A stretch of 64,000 nt of DNA from Qipengyuania flavescens. Its GTDB lineage: Bacteria > Pseudomonadota > Alphaproteobacteria > Sphingomonadales > Sphingomonadaceae. The position numbers and the translations under genes are program-made. The notes beneath the pieces were generated by a model. The model searched no databases and was not told where the DNA came from. It worked only from the letters and a program-made list of their open reading frames with translations. Location: positions 1 to 64,000 of the forward strand of contig NZ_JARULD010000004.1 in NCBI RefSeq assembly GCF_029688735.1, in the 5' to 3' direction. Positions 37,653 through 46,908 of the stretch are shown piece by piece; the stretch's first letter is position 1, and every line of letters starts with the position of its first letter.

Positions 37653-38093
37653 GTGGGTGAGTTGCTGAGCATTCCCGGATGGCTCGCAGTCACGTTGTGG
37701 GTCATTTCTGCGCTTAGCATTGCTATGCTTTATGGGTTCTGGAGCATTCGAAGGGCGCACCGACGCGTCGAAGCCAGCCGCCCCAACCCGACGAAGCAGC
37801 AGTTTATTGCAATGATGGAAGAGGATTGCTCTCCGGAAGTATCGGATTTCCTTTGGGAGAAAGCAGTATTCTACGTCGAACCGAGACTTACTCCGCACCC
37901 TGACGACGATCTCATCCTCGATTTGAAGATCGACGAGGATGACATAGCGATGGACTGGCCACGAGACTGGGCCGAACAGCGCGGATTTCACGAAAGCAAC
38001 TTTCCGGATTGGCCTAACGATTGGCCAGGGACGATCCGAAATTACGGCCGCTGGCTCGACAATAGTCCGACGGAACCGTCACCCCGGACTTGA
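37653..38093 (+). CDS. Membrane-anchored hypothetical protein with DUF1493-like C-terminus
   Basis: 146 residues from a GTG 12 bases after dxs. One N-terminal transmembrane helix (WLAVTLWVISALSIAMLYGFW) is followed by a soluble part. The segment LTPHPDDDLILDLKIDEDDIAMDW...GFHESNF resembles DUF1493, an acyl-carrier-like helical family of unknown function. The last five codons and the stop are supplied by the palindromic repeat 38078-38162, so the original C-terminus may have been cut by insertion of that element. Confidence 0.55.
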   Translation: MGELLSIPGWLAVTLWVISALSIAMLYGFWSIRRAHRRVEASRPNPTKQQFIAMMEEDCSPEVSDFLWEKAVFYVEPRLTPHPDDDLILDLKIDEDDIAMDWPRDWAEQRGFHESNFPDWPNDWPGTIRNYGRWLDNSPTEPSPRT

Positions 38094-38162
38094 TCCGGGG
38101 TTCCGCTTTTCCCAAGGTCGCGCTCGAAAGTAGCTTGACCCCGGCTCGGCGGCCGGGGTGAC
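38078..38162. repeat. Intergenic palindromic element (REP-like)
   Basis: An 85-base element with perfect 10-bp terminal inverted repeats, GTCACCCCGG and CCGGGGTGAC, and two internal hairpins, CCCCGGACTTGATCCGGGG (38082-38100) and CCCCGGCTCGGCGGCCGGGG. The first hairpin sequence is a well-known scattered repeat in alphaproteobacterial genomes. It overlaps the end of the preceding gene and may act as a transcription barrier before the enoyl-CoA hydratase gene. Confidence 0.85.
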
Positions 38163-38210
38163 GAAGTGATTGGGTAGTGGCATGGAGTTGGGCGAAAGGA
38201 CCTTCCGCCC

Positions 38211-39008
38211 ATGACCCTGCTCTCCATCGATACCGCCGACCACATTACGACGCTCACTCTCAATCGCCCCGACACGATGAACCCGCTTGGGGCTTCGGGC
38301 GACGGGGACGCCTTTGCGGCGGCCTGTGATGCGATCAATGCGGACATGGACGTGCGCTGCGTGATCCTGACCGGGGCGGGGCGGGCGTTCAGTGCGGGCG
38401 GCGACATCAAGGCGATGAAGGAGCGGACCGGGACATTCGGCGGGACCGCGCCGGAAATCTCGGACGGCTATCGCAACAACATCCACAAGGTGCTGCGCGC
38501 GCTCTACGGGCTGCGCGTGCCGTTGATCGCGGCGGTCAACGGGCCGGCGATCGGGCTCGGGTGCGACCTCGCTTGTCTGGCCGACATGCGCATTGCCAGT
38601 GACAGGGCGAAGTTCGGTGTCACCTTTCTCAAGCTCGGCATCATCCCGGGAGATGGCGGCACCTGGATCCTGCCGCGCATCATCGGCGAGGCGCGCGCGG
38701 CGGAGCTTTTCTACACCGGCGACGTGATCGACGCCGCGACCGCGCAGGACTGGGGCCTCGTCAGCCGCGTGGTGGAGGGTGATGCGCTGATGGACGAGGC
38801 GCGCGCGCTTGCGAGCAAGGTCGCGGCCATGCCCCCGCATGCGCTGCGGCAGGCGAAGAACCTCATGCGGCAGGGGCGCTCGGTCAGCTACGACACTGCT
38901 CTGGAGATGGCGGCGAACACGCAGGCGCTCATGCACCTGACCGAGGATCACATGGAGGGTGTGAACGCGCTAATCGAGAAGCGGCCACCGAACTTTACGG
39001 GTAGCTAG
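38211..39008 (+). CDS. Enoyl-CoA hydratase/isomerase (crotonase family)
   Basis: 265 residues. The crotonase fold is shown by VRCVILTGAGRAFSAGGDIKAM (oxyanion hole) and LIAAVNGPAIGLGCDLACLADMRIAS, followed by GIIPGDGGTWILPR, where hydratases have their second catalytic Glu; here it is Asp, so isomerase or another crotonase activity is possible. The C-terminal helices are complete. Probably fatty acid breakdown. It overlaps the convergent NnrU gene by four bases. Confidence 0.88.
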   Translation: MTLLSIDTADHITTLTLNRPDTMNPLGASGDGDAFAAACDAINADMDVRCVILTGAGRAFSAGGDIKAMKERTGTFGGTAPEISDGYRNNIHKVLRALYGLRVPLIAAVNGPAIGLGCDLACLADMRIASDRAKFGVTFLKLGIIPGDGGTWILPRIIGEARAAELFYTGDVIDAATAQDWGLVSRVVEGDALMDEARALASKVAAMPPHALRQAKNLMRQGRSVSYDTALEMAANTQALMHLTEDHMEGVNALIEKRPPNFTGS

Positions 39009-39682
39009 ATCCAGCGAAACACACCCGCCGGGATCCCGCCCAGCGGCAGGTGCACCCACATCAGCACGCCCCAGGCGAGCAGGGCTGCAAGCCAGCCCTT
39101 CCAGCCGAGCGCCCCAAGCTTCGACAAGCGCGGGACGAAGCTCGTCTCGGCTTCCCATGCCAGCCATGCATCGCCCATCTGGCCGCGCTTCTTCGCGTCC
39201 TGCAGCTTCGCTCCGACCAGCGCGAGGACGAGGATCGCTCCGGCGACGATCAGCGTCCGCGTGCTCCACCACAGCACGATGTGGGACAATGCCCAGAGCG
39301 CAAAGCCCCACATCATCGGATGGCGCGTCACGAGAAACGCTCCCGCCGGTCCCGCCCGCGCTGCCGCCTCCGCTCCCGGCGTCGGCATCGCCGGATTGCG
39401 CGGCGTCATCGCGCCGAGGAACAGCGCCAAGGCAGGCAGGGTGAGGAGGGTCCCAACGGCCCAGCCGATTTCTCCCGAGCCGCCAAGATCGGCCGGCGGA
39501 GCGTCCTTGAAGGCTAGGTACATCCACACCATGCAGGCGATGGCCACAGCATTGTAGACGAGCATGAAGCCGCCTTCGCGCAATGCCGATACCAGCGGCG
39601 CCCGCAGGGGATGCGATAGTGCGAAATGCGTGCCGACGAAGGCCACCGATGCAGCGAGAAGCGAAACGAGAGCCTGATCCAT
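39005..39682 (-). CDS. NnrU-family membrane protein
   Basis: 225 residues from ATG 39682, preceded by AGGAG at six bases; a GTG one codon upstream is less likely. Six or so transmembrane segments, with the NnrU hallmarks GTHFALSHPLRAPLV, VTRHPMMWGFALWALSH and AWLAWEAETSFVPR. The family is related to isoprenylcysteine methyltransferase-type membrane proteins and was first named from nitrite/NO reductase loci. No nitrogen oxide genes are near, so function here is open. Confidence 0.85.
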   Translation of the reverse strand: MDQALVSLLAASVAFVGTHFALSHPLRAPLVSALREGGFMLVYNAVAIACMVWMYLAFKDAPPADLGGSGEIGWAVGTLLTLPALALFLGAMTPRNPAMPTPGAEAAARAGPAGAFLVTRHPMMWGFALWALSHIVLWWSTRTLIVAGAILVLALVGAKLQDAKKRGQMGDAWLAWEAETSFVPRLSKLGALGWKGWLAALLAWGVLMWVHLPLGGIPAGVFRWI

Positions 39683-39757
39683 CACCCACTCCTATGTTTA
39701 CAGCGTCAACATAGGTAGCAGATCGAAACCTTTTTGCAAGCGGCATGTCTTGCGCGG

Positions 39758-40252
39758 CTATTTCGCGGCTTCGAAATCGATCAGCTGGACCTTGAACAGC
39801 AGCGTCGCACCGCCCGGGATCGGGCCCTTGCCCTCGACTCCGTAAGCCAACGTGGCCGGGATCGCGACTTCGATCGTGTCGCCCACGCCCATCTTCGGAA
39901 TGGCGACCTGCCAGCCTTTGATCAGGCGGCCGAGCGGGAAGGTCGCCGGCTCGCCCCGGTCGAAGCTCGAATCGAAGGTTTCGCCATCGATGAAGGTCCC
40001 CGCATAATGCACCGTCACCGTGTCCTCGACGGTCGGGCTGCGCTCGCTGCCTGCATAATCGACATAGCGCCAGCGCAGCCCGCCCGGCTCGTAGCGCCAG
40101 CCGTCTTCGGCCTTCAGACCCGCGAGATAGCTCTGCTGCGCATTCATCCAGGCGATGTCCTGCGAGCGGTCGGGCGCGCCGTCCTGTGCCGACAGGGTAT
40201 GGAACCCGACCGCCAGCGCCGCCGCGCCCAGAGCGAGGAAAGTCGTCCGCAT
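39758..40252 (-). CDS. FKBP-type peptidyl-prolyl cis-trans isomerase
   Basis: 164 residues from the ATG at 40252, which starts a signal peptide (TTFLALGAAALAVGFHTLSA). The FKBP domain covers residues 65-164: VTVHYAGTFIDGETFDSSFDRGEPATF, IKGWQVAIPKMGVGD and ATLAYG, then GATLLFKVQLIDF. It catalyses proline isomerisation during folding of periplasmic proteins. Confidence 0.92.
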   Translation of the reverse strand: MRTTFLALGAAALAVGFHTLSAQDGAPDRSQDIAWMNAQQSYLAGLKAEDGWRYEPGGLRWRYVDYAGSERSPTVEDTVTVHYAGTFIDGETFDSSFDRGEPATFPLGRLIKGWQVAIPKMGVGDTIEVAIPATLAYGVEGKGPIPGGATLLFKVQLIDFEAAK

Positions 40253-40265
40253 ATCTTTGGTCACC

Positions 40266-41648
40266 TTACCAGTCGTAGGCCTTGGGCAAGTCGCGTTCGT
40301 CGAGATCGCGATAACGATCGCGCAGGCGGCTCTGGTGGTTCTCGAGGGGTTGTTCCACCCCGTCGATGAAGACGCGGGTCGGCATCGCGCCGACTTCCAG
40401 CGGATCGCCATCCCATATCACCACATCGCCCGCAGCACCGGGCGCAAGCACACCCGCACGACCGCTGAGCCCGCTAATCCGTGCTGGGACCGAGGTGATG
40501 GCGGCGAACGCCTGCCCCCAGCTCAGCCCGTCGGCGCCGGGAATGCGCGACAGGGCCACAAGGTTGCCGGCATACTGGTTGAGATTACGCGGGTTCTCCA
40601 TCGCGGCCGCATTGATCGCGACGGTGACGCCTGCCTTCACCATGCGGCCGATATTGCTCTGCGTCGCGGCGAGCTCTTCGAAGCCCTGCGGCAAATCGTC
40701 GAGCCCGTCGGCGATCACCGGCACCCCGGCAGCGGCGATATCGCTCGCGACCAGCCAGCCCTCGCTCGCGCCGACCAGTACGAGGTCGAGATTGGCGAAT
40801 TCGCGCTTCAGGGCCAGCACGCTCCGGATATCCGCTGCGCGTTCGACCATGACGTAAAGCGGTTGCTCGCCGCGGACGACAGGCACGAGTGCAGCGGCGT
40901 CGAAGCGGCTAAGCAAGACATCGTCGCCCCGCTCCGCCCGGTTGTCGACCAGTCGCGGATCGAGGGGCACATCGTCACCCACGCCTTGTTCGGCAGGTCG
41001 CGAGCGGATGCCGGGGATGCGCGCGTCGCTGCCGAACTCGTTCGCCTCGCGCAGGGCGTTGCGCAGCAGGGCGTGGGCCGATGCACGGCTGCCACCGGCG
41101 AGGCGCGCTCCGCTTTCGCCGAGCGATACGGTCTGGAACGCCCGTGCGCGCGTCACCGCCTGCGAATCGCTGCCGAGGTCGATGATTGCGCCCTGTCCGC
41201 CGAAGATCGAACTGCTCGCCGACGTTACCGTGGCTGCGCGCGTGACGCCTGCTGCCCGGTGGATGGCGATATGCTGCGATGCCGGATTGACGATCGGCGC
41301 CGCGTCCAGCGCAGCGCTGAAGGGCGAATCGCTGGCGCGGATATCGTTCGACTCGCTGACTGCGCCCACGTCCCACAGGCCGAGGTTCGTGACCGTGGCG
41401 ACGAGGCCCGGCGTGACCCAGGTTCCGGGTGCCGCCTCCATCAGCGGCATAGCATTCTGCGGCATGCCTGCAGCAGGCCCAGCGTAGACCACGCGGCCGT
41501 TCTCCACGACCACCGCGCCGTTCTCGATCGGGTCGGAGCCGTCCCCGGTGGCGACGGTCACGCCGGTCATGGCGATGTTCTGTGCGGCAGCGGGAAGGGC
41601 GGAGGCCCAGGCGAGCAAGCCGGCGGCAATGGCGAGAGCGCGTTTCAT
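40266..41648 (-). CDS. Amidohydrolase-like periplasmic protein lacking the metal-binding HxH
   Basis: 460 residues with a signal peptide (ALAIAAGLLAWASALPAAAQ). The composite beta-sandwich of amidohydrolases is clear at both ends (VTVATGDGSDPIENGAVVVENGRVVYAG; GVLAPGAAGDVVIWDGDP). Where active members have PG..D.HxH, this one reads VTPGLVATVTNLG, and later His and Asp ligands are also absent. It starts where its paralogue ends (ATG overlapping TGA), so the two are translated together. I infer a catalytically inactive partner, perhaps forming a heteromer with the active paralogue. Confidence 0.82.
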   Translation of the reverse strand: MKRALAIAAGLLAWASALPAAAQNIAMTGVTVATGDGSDPIENGAVVVENGRVVYAGPAAGMPQNAMPLMEAAPGTWVTPGLVATVTNLGLWDVGAVSESNDIRASDSPFSAALDAAPIVNPASQHIAIHRAAGVTRAATVTSASSSIFGGQGAIIDLGSDSQAVTRARAFQTVSLGESGARLAGGSRASAHALLRNALREANEFGSDARIPGIRSRPAEQGVGDDVPLDPRLVDNRAERGDDVLLSRFDAAALVPVVRGEQPLYVMVERAADIRSVLALKREFANLDLVLVGASEGWLVASDIAAAGVPVIADGLDDLPQGFEELAATQSNIGRMVKAGVTVAINAAAMENPRNLNQYAGNLVALSRIPGADGLSWGQAFAAITSVPARISGLSGRAGVLAPGAAGDVVIWDGDPLEVGAMPTRVFIDGVEQPLENHQSRLRDRYRDLDERDLPKAYDW

Positions 41649-43018
41649 TTCACATCTCCTTCGCCCGGCTGGCCGAGTTCGAAATCGCTCACCGGCCGAC
41701 GCTTGCGGTCCAGCGCGTCATACATCAGCGCGCCGTCGATCCAGACTTTCTCGGGGCGCGAATAAACGCTCAGCGGATCGCCGTTCCACAGCACGACATC
41801 GGCCATCTTGCCGGCTTCGAGGCTGCCGGTCATGTCGTCGATCCCCATCGCCTTGGCGGCGTTGAGCGTGATCCAGCCGATCACGGTCGCATCGGAAATA
41901 TCGATGCCCAGGCGGCGACCCGCGGCCTGCGCCTTCGCGGCCTCCTGGTTGAGGCGCTGGATATCTTGCGCGCTGTCCGAATGGATCACTACGCAGGCCC
42001 CTTCGCGCTGGAGGAAGGCGGCGTTCTCGAGGATACCGTCGTAAGCTTCCATCTTGAAGCCGTACCAGTCGGCCCAGATCGCGCTGCACACGTCGTTTTC
42101 GCGCAGCAGGTCGCCGATCTTGTAGGCTTCGACCGCGTGGTGGAAGGCGCTGACCTTGTATCCCATCTCCTTGGCCATATCCATGACCAGCGCCATCTCG
42201 TCGGCGCGGTAGCAATGGTTGTGGACCAGGATTTCGCCATCGAGCACGCCCTTCAGCGTCTCTTTGGCGAGGTCGCGCTTCTTGCCGTCATAGGCGCGTG
42301 CATCGAGCCAGGTCTGCCGGTTAACCGCGAAATTGCCCATGCGGGTGGAGGGCATGCGGCCGCGATTGCCGTAAACGCGCTTCGGATTTTCGCCGCAGGC
42401 CATCTTGAAGCCGTAGGGTGCGCCGGGGAATTTCATCCCCTGCACCGTCCTGGCAGGCACGTTCTTGAGCGTTACCGAGCGACCGCCCATCAGGTTGGCC
42501 GAGCCCGGCAGGATTTGCAGCGCAGTGACCCCGCCATTGGCGAGCGCGCGCGTGAAGCCGGGATCCTGCGGCCAGACCGAATGTTCGGCCCAGACTTCGG
42601 GCGTGGTCGGGCTGGTCGCTTCGTTGCCGTCCGAATGTGCATCGACGCTAGGCGTCGGATAGTCGCCGAGGTGCGAGTGGATGTCGATGATGCCCGGCGT
42701 CACGAACTTTCCGCTGCCGTCGAGGACATCGTAGCCGGAAGTGTCGAGCGAGGCGTCTCCCACGCCGACCACCTCGCCGTCGCGCAGCAGCACCGTTCCG
42801 TTGTCGATGCGGTTGCCCGCGCCATCATAGACGGTTGCGCCGACCAGTGCGGTGGGCCGCCCGGGATAGCGCTCGTAGGTGGAGGAGAAGGGCACATTAC
42901 CGTCTTCTCCGACAGGTGCCGTCCAGTCCTTGTCGGACGCGTCGTCGGCGCTTCCCGTGGTCGAACATCCGGCCATCGCGAGGGCGGCGGCGCAGGCGAA
43001 TAGAGCGTAACGTTTCAT
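41645..43018 (-). CDS. Amidohydrolase lipoprotein (active paralogue)
   Basis: 457 residues from the ATG at 43018. The signal peptide ends in the lipobox MAGC, so it is a lipoprotein of the outer or inner membrane. Metal ligands are present: VTPGIIDIHSHLG, HNHCYR, FHHAVE and VIHSDS. The end GSLEAGKMADVVLWNGDP is typical. Members of this group act on dipeptides or related amides in the periplasm. Downstream lies its inactive paralogue, upstream a POT peptide transporter on the same strand, which suggests degradation and uptake of peptides or aminoacyl compounds. Confidence 0.88.
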   Translation of the reverse strand: MKRYALFACAAALAMAGCSTTGSADDASDKDWTAPVGEDGNVPFSSTYERYPGRPTALVGATVYDGAGNRIDNGTVLLRDGEVVGVGDASLDTSGYDVLDGSGKFVTPGIIDIHSHLGDYPTPSVDAHSDGNEATSPTTPEVWAEHSVWPQDPGFTRALANGGVTALQILPGSANLMGGRSVTLKNVPARTVQGMKFPGAPYGFKMACGENPKRVYGNRGRMPSTRMGNFAVNRQTWLDARAYDGKKRDLAKETLKGVLDGEILVHNHCYRADEMALVMDMAKEMGYKVSAFHHAVEAYKIGDLLRENDVCSAIWADWYGFKMEAYDGILENAAFLQREGACVVIHSDSAQDIQRLNQEAAKAQAAGRRLGIDISDATVIGWITLNAAKAMGIDDMTGSLEAGKMADVVLWNGDPLSVYSRPEKVWIDGALMYDALDRKRRPVSDFELGQPGEGDVK

Positions 43019-43100
43019 GGGTCCCCCAAAGCAGTCGGGCCGGAGCATCGCTGCCCCGGCCCGTGCGGTCAATTGCCTTTCGTCGAGACGTGTCCGCCGA

Positions 43101-44972
43101 TCAGCGGTTCTCTTCGTGCTTGCCGGGCATTTGCGGATTGGTCGCGGGGTGCATGCCGGCTTCCTGCGCCTCCAGACCGGCACCGGCCTGGCCTTCGAGA
43201 TCGTCGCCGACATTGTCGTCGCGCAGCGTGTCGAGATGCAGCAGCTTCTTGACCAGCGGGCTGAGCACCATGACGCCAACACCGATACCGACGGCCCACC
43301 AGCCGACGGTGCCGTAAACGTCGAGGACCAGTTGCTTGCCGGCCTCCTCGCCTACACCCTCGGCGCCGGTGGCCGCGGCGATCAGGCCGGCGGCGAAGTT
43401 GCCGGTGGCCGACGCAAAGAACCACGTGCCCATCACCAGCGAAGCGATATGTGCCGGGCTGAGGCGGTTCATGGCCGAGAGGCCGACCGGGCTGAGGCAC
43501 AGCTCGCCGGTGGTGTGCAGCAGGTAGATCAGGAAGATGAAAATCACCGGCGTCGGCACGTTCACACCCACGCTTTCCGCGCCCCAGACGAGGACGAGAA
43601 AACCGAGGCCGACCTGCACGACGGCGAGACCGAACTTCATCGGCGTGCTCGGCTCCATGCCCTTGCGCGCCAGGCCCTGCCACAGCATCGCGAAGACCGG
43701 CGCGAGCAGGACGATGTAGATCGCATTGACCGACTGGAAGATCGATGCGCTGACGCCTGCCGTATCGACGTGACGGTCGGTAAACAGGTTGAGGCTGGAT
43801 CCGGCCTGTTCGAACAGCGCCCAGAAGACCACCGAGACGATAATCAGGAACATGGCCGCGAAGATGCGGTCGCGCTCGTGGAAGGTCTTCACCATCGATT
43901 GCTGGATCAGGACCCCGATGAGGACCAGCAGCGAAGCGCCCGCCGTGTACTGCGCCGGCTCGCTACCCTGCGAAGCCGCGATCAGCGAGACGATCAGGCC
44001 GACCGCGCTGGAGATGTAGATGAAGAAGGGCACCGTCGGTGCCGCTTTCCACGACCCGTAGGCCATCTGGAAGGTCACGATCGAGAGGACATAGGCGACT
44101 AGCGCCCCGCCGAACCCGCCAAGCAGCACGCCGACGAGTTCCTGGTACTGGATGGCCAGCCAGCAGAGTGCAACCATGCCGAGGCCCGCGCCGTAGATCA
44201 GGTATTCCTTGCCGCCTGCAATGCGTTCCGGATGCTGCGGTTCGCCCTTGCCGCGCAGCAGCGGCTTGCCGATGACGAAGAAGACGAGGCCGATGAGCAT
44301 GCCGAAACCGGCGAGGCCGAAGCCGTATTCCCAGCCCACCGTCTGGCCGAGATAGCCGCAGATGATCGAGGCAGTCGCCGCGCCGACGTTAATGCCCATG
44401 TAGAAGATGGTGTAGGCGGGATCGCGGCGGATGTCGGTGCGCGAATAGAGCTGCCCGACGAGCACCGAGATGTTCGCCTTGAGGAAGCCCGAACCCACGA
44501 TGATCAGCGCCAGCGCAAGCCAGAACACATTGAGCATCGGGTTATCCTGGCCAAGCGACCCGTCGCCCTCGAAAGCCATGAAGAAGTGCCCGAAGGTCAG
44601 CAGGACCGCGCCGAACAACACCGCCTTGCGCTGCCCGACATAGCGGTCCGCAAGATAGCCGCCGACGACCGGGGCGATGTACACCAGCGCGGTATAGGCG
44701 CCGTAGATGACCGAGGCTTCGGCATCGGAGAACAGCCAGTGCTGGACGAGGTAGAAGATCAGCAGGGCGCGCATGCCGTAATAGGAGAAGCGCTCCCACA
44801 TTTCGGCCATGAACAGCAGGAACAGGCCCTTGGGATGGCCGATGACCTCTTCCTGCGGGCGGGTGACAAGCACCATTCCGCCGATGAGGAACGATACCAG
44901 CGCCACGACCGCGATGCGGAAGGCCCACATCTCGTACGCGGAACCGAAAGTGAAGAAGGCGCCTTCGACCAT
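43101..44972 (-). CDS. POT-family proton-coupled oligopeptide transporter
   Basis: 623 residues with 14 or so transmembrane segments. The POT (PTR2) signatures are EMWERFSYYGMRALL (ExxER proton motif in the first helix) and FYMGINVGAATASIICGYLG. It imports di- and tripeptides with protons across the inner membrane. Transcribed ahead of the two amidohydrolase genes with an 82-base gap, it would take up the products or substrates they share. The C-terminal tail is hydrophilic. Confidence 0.92.
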   Translation of the reverse strand: MVEGAFFTFGSAYEMWAFRIAVVALVSFLIGGMVLVTRPQEEVIGHPKGLFLLFMAEMWERFSYYGMRALLIFYLVQHWLFSDAEASVIYGAYTALVYIAPVVGGYLADRYVGQRKAVLFGAVLLTFGHFFMAFEGDGSLGQDNPMLNVFWLALALIIVGSGFLKANISVLVGQLYSRTDIRRDPAYTIFYMGINVGAATASIICGYLGQTVGWEYGFGLAGFGMLIGLVFFVIGKPLLRGKGEPQHPERIAGGKEYLIYGAGLGMVALCWLAIQYQELVGVLLGGFGGALVAYVLSIVTFQMAYGSWKAAPTVPFFIYISSAVGLIVSLIAASQGSEPAQYTAGASLLVLIGVLIQQSMVKTFHERDRIFAAMFLIIVSVVFWALFEQAGSSLNLFTDRHVDTAGVSASIFQSVNAIYIVLLAPVFAMLWQGLARKGMEPSTPMKFGLAVVQVGLGFLVLVWGAESVGVNVPTPVIFIFLIYLLHTTGELCLSPVGLSAMNRLSPAHIASLVMGTWFFASATGNFAAGLIAAATGAEGVGEEAGKQLVLDVYGTVGWWAVGIGVGVMVLSPLVKKLLHLDTLRDDNVGDDLEGQAGAGLEAQEAGMHPATNPQMPGKHEENR

Positions 44973-45189
44973 GGTGTCCGATTATCCCTATTCATGCGGC
45001 AGGCGCTCGAACGCGCGCCGCCTCCCCGAAGAAAGCGGGCACCCTAGCGGCTCAGGCGCGCATGTGAAGCCTTAGTTACAGTCGTGACCGCATTGCGCGC
45101 TGCTGAATGGCACACGTCGGGCAGTGGGCGGGAACCTTGTGCGCCGCGCTGTATTATGGCACTGTAGCAGTCTGTCTCGGGGAATCGCG

Positions 45190-45531
45190 ATGTCAAACCA
45201 GAACAAGCCGGTCTATCTGAAGCTGCGCGACATGATTGCCGCGGCCATCATCGACGGGCGCTATGCCGAAGGCGAGATGCTTCCCTCGGTTCGGGCGCTG
45301 GCATCGGAGCAGGGCGCCAATCCGCTGACTGTCGCCAAGGCCTACCAGCAATTCCAGAATGACGGTCTGGTGGAAGTGCAGCGCGGCGTCGGCATGTATG
45401 TCGTCCGCGGCGCGGCGGATCGTCTAAGGCAGACCGAGCGGCGCGCGTTTCTCGACGAGGAGTGGCCGGAAATCCGCGCCCGGATGAAGCGCCTCGGCGT
45501 GGAACCGGCCAAGCTGCTTCAGGACGCCTGA
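45190..45531 (+). CDS. Short GntR-family regulator (YtrA-like)
   Basis: 113 residues from the ATG at 45190. The winged helix spans most of the protein: YLKLRDMIAAAIIDGRYAEGEMLPSVRALASEQGANPLTVAKAYQQFQNDGLVEVQRGVGMYVV. Only about 35 residues follow, as in the YtrA subgroup, which usually controls ABC exporters. It is divergent from the POT transporter with a 217-base gap that shows nothing else I can name; control of that transporter is possible but not shown. Confidence 0.87.
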   Translation: MSNQNKPVYLKLRDMIAAAIIDGRYAEGEMLPSVRALASEQGANPLTVAKAYQQFQNDGLVEVQRGVGMYVVRGAADRLRQTERRAFLDEEWPEIRARMKRLGVEPAKLLQDA

Positions 45532-45688
45532 CTGGGCCGATAATCCACGGAAAATCCTAACTTGCGGGCAGGCGGGGGTTCTGCCACTATCGCCTCGTCT
45601 AGACACGCAAGGGATCGCGCGTCGGGCGGGTCGCGAAAAACACACATCGTGCTGGCTGCCGAAAGCGGAGCCGGTCGGGAGAACGCAG

Positions 45689-45970
45689 ATGATCCGTTCC
45701 GAACTTCTGGCTGCCCTGGCGCAGGACAACCCCGACTTGCGTAACGAGGAGGTCGAGCAAGTGCTCGACATTTTCTTCGAGGAAATCGCCCAGCGCCTGG
45801 CAGAGGGTGGCCGCGTCGAACTGCGCGGTTTCGGAGCCTTCTCCACGCGCGAACGCGAAGCCCGCAAGGGCCGCAATCCGCGGACCGGCGAATCGGTCGA
45901 TGTTCCGGCAAAACGCGTGCCCTATTTCAAGCCGGGCAAGGATATGCGCCGCCGCCTCAACGAGGACTGA
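45689..45970 (+). CDS. ihfB: Integration host factor subunit beta
   Basis: 93 residues of the HU/IHF family. IRSELLAALAQDNPDL at the start, then RVELRGFGAFSTREREARKGRNPRTGESVDVPAKRVPYFKPGK, the DNA-bending arm and its flanks; the N-terminal wording and length fit IHF-beta rather than HU. It binds and bends DNA as a heterodimer with IhfA. Confidence 0.93.
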   Translation: MIRSELLAALAQDNPDLRNEEVEQVLDIFFEEIAQRLAEGGRVELRGFGAFSTREREARKGRNPRTGESVDVPAKRVPYFKPGKDMRRRLNED

Positions 45971-46039
45971 CCTCGCGCGGCCGGCCCCTGTCATCGGCGA
46001 TTGCGTCGCTCTTCTTAAAACCCTAACCCTTCCGCCGCG

Positions 46040-46124
46040 GCGGGTGTGGCGGAATGGTAGACGCCGGGGACTTAAAATCCCCTGAGCTTTGCTCGTGTGG
46101 GTTCGAGTCCCACCACCCGCACCA
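46040..46124 (+). tRNA. tRNA-Leu (UAA)
   Basis: 85 bases including an encoded CCA. Acceptor stem GCGGGTG pairs with CACCCGC. The anticodon stem GGGGA/TCCCC encloses the loop CTTAAAA with anticodon TAA. A long variable arm (TGAGCTTTGCTCGT) marks a class II tRNA, and the T arm reads GTGGG TTCGAGT CCCAC. Confidence 0.97.
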
Positions 46125-46262
46125 TCGGCGTCCGCTTGGCCCTGGACCGCCTTATCCCCGTGTTAACCCGTAGATGCCTATTTCCCATGATTGAACGCCG
46201 TTCGGGATAGGGGATTTCGAACGGACGGTTGTGAGCCGTGAGCGATTTGGGGTTGGGCGAAC

Positions 46263-46889
46263 ATGGATTTCACGGCGGGGCATCTGGCTGCCGATACGAA
46301 CACCGACAACGGAACGGAGAAACGCGCCGCCGAGCGCTATACCTCGCTGATCCGTGCGGCGAAGCTGGTTTGCGGACAAGGCGAATTCGTCTGCGTCATT
46401 CGCGACGTCTCGGCGACCGGGGTCAGTATTCGCACGTTCCACGCGCAGCCGACCGACGCTGCGATCGCCCTGGAACTACAGAACGGCGAAAGCTACGAGC
46501 TGACCAAGGTTCGCTCGCGCGACTTCGACGCCAGCTATAAATTCGCGGAAAAGATCGATGTCGATCGCCTGATCCAGGAGAACTGGAGCTTTCCCAAGCG
46601 CCAGCTACGGCTCAATATCATGATGCCGGTGACCGCCTCGACGCTGACCCAAAAGTCCAACGCCTTCATCACCAACATCTCGCAGCAAGGCGCGCGGCTC
46701 GAATGCGACAATGTTTTCGCAGTCGACCAGAGCCTGCGGATCACAAACGAATTCCTGAAGGAGACGCGGTGCAAGGTGCGATGGCGGCGCGATGCGAACT
46801 ATGGCCTGGCGTTCGAGAACTTCCTCTCGCTGCGGGAATTTGGGCTTCTCGCCGCGCGGGTACAGTGCCCGATCCTGCTCAAGAACTGA
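46263..46889 (+). CDS. Protein with two PilZ-like domains
   Basis: 208 residues. Two successive PilZ-type units are visible: RAAERYTSLIRAAKLVCG...VIRDVSATGVSIRTF and KRQLRLNIMMPVTAS...FITNISQQGARLECD. PilZ domains often bind cyclic di-GMP through RxxxR and [D/N]xSxxG; the first unit has DVSATG and the second NISQQG with KRQLR, so both are plausible binders. Such proteins adjust motility or exopolysaccharide in response to c-di-GMP. No effector domain is attached. Confidence 0.8.
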   Translation: MDFTAGHLAADTNTDNGTEKRAAERYTSLIRAAKLVCGQGEFVCVIRDVSATGVSIRTFHAQPTDAAIALELQNGESYELTKVRSRDFDASYKFAEKIDVDRLIQENWSFPKRQLRLNIMMPVTASTLTQKSNAFITNISQQGARLECDNVFAVDQSLRITNEFLKETRCKVRWRRDANYGLAFENFLSLREFGLLAARVQCPILLKN

Positions 46890-46908
46890 GTCGGTAGATC
46901 CGGCCCGA

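Noticed and set aside
43069-43683. 204-codon frame inside the POT transporter gene
   Set aside because: Arg/Gly/His-rich shadow frame in a second minus reading frame.
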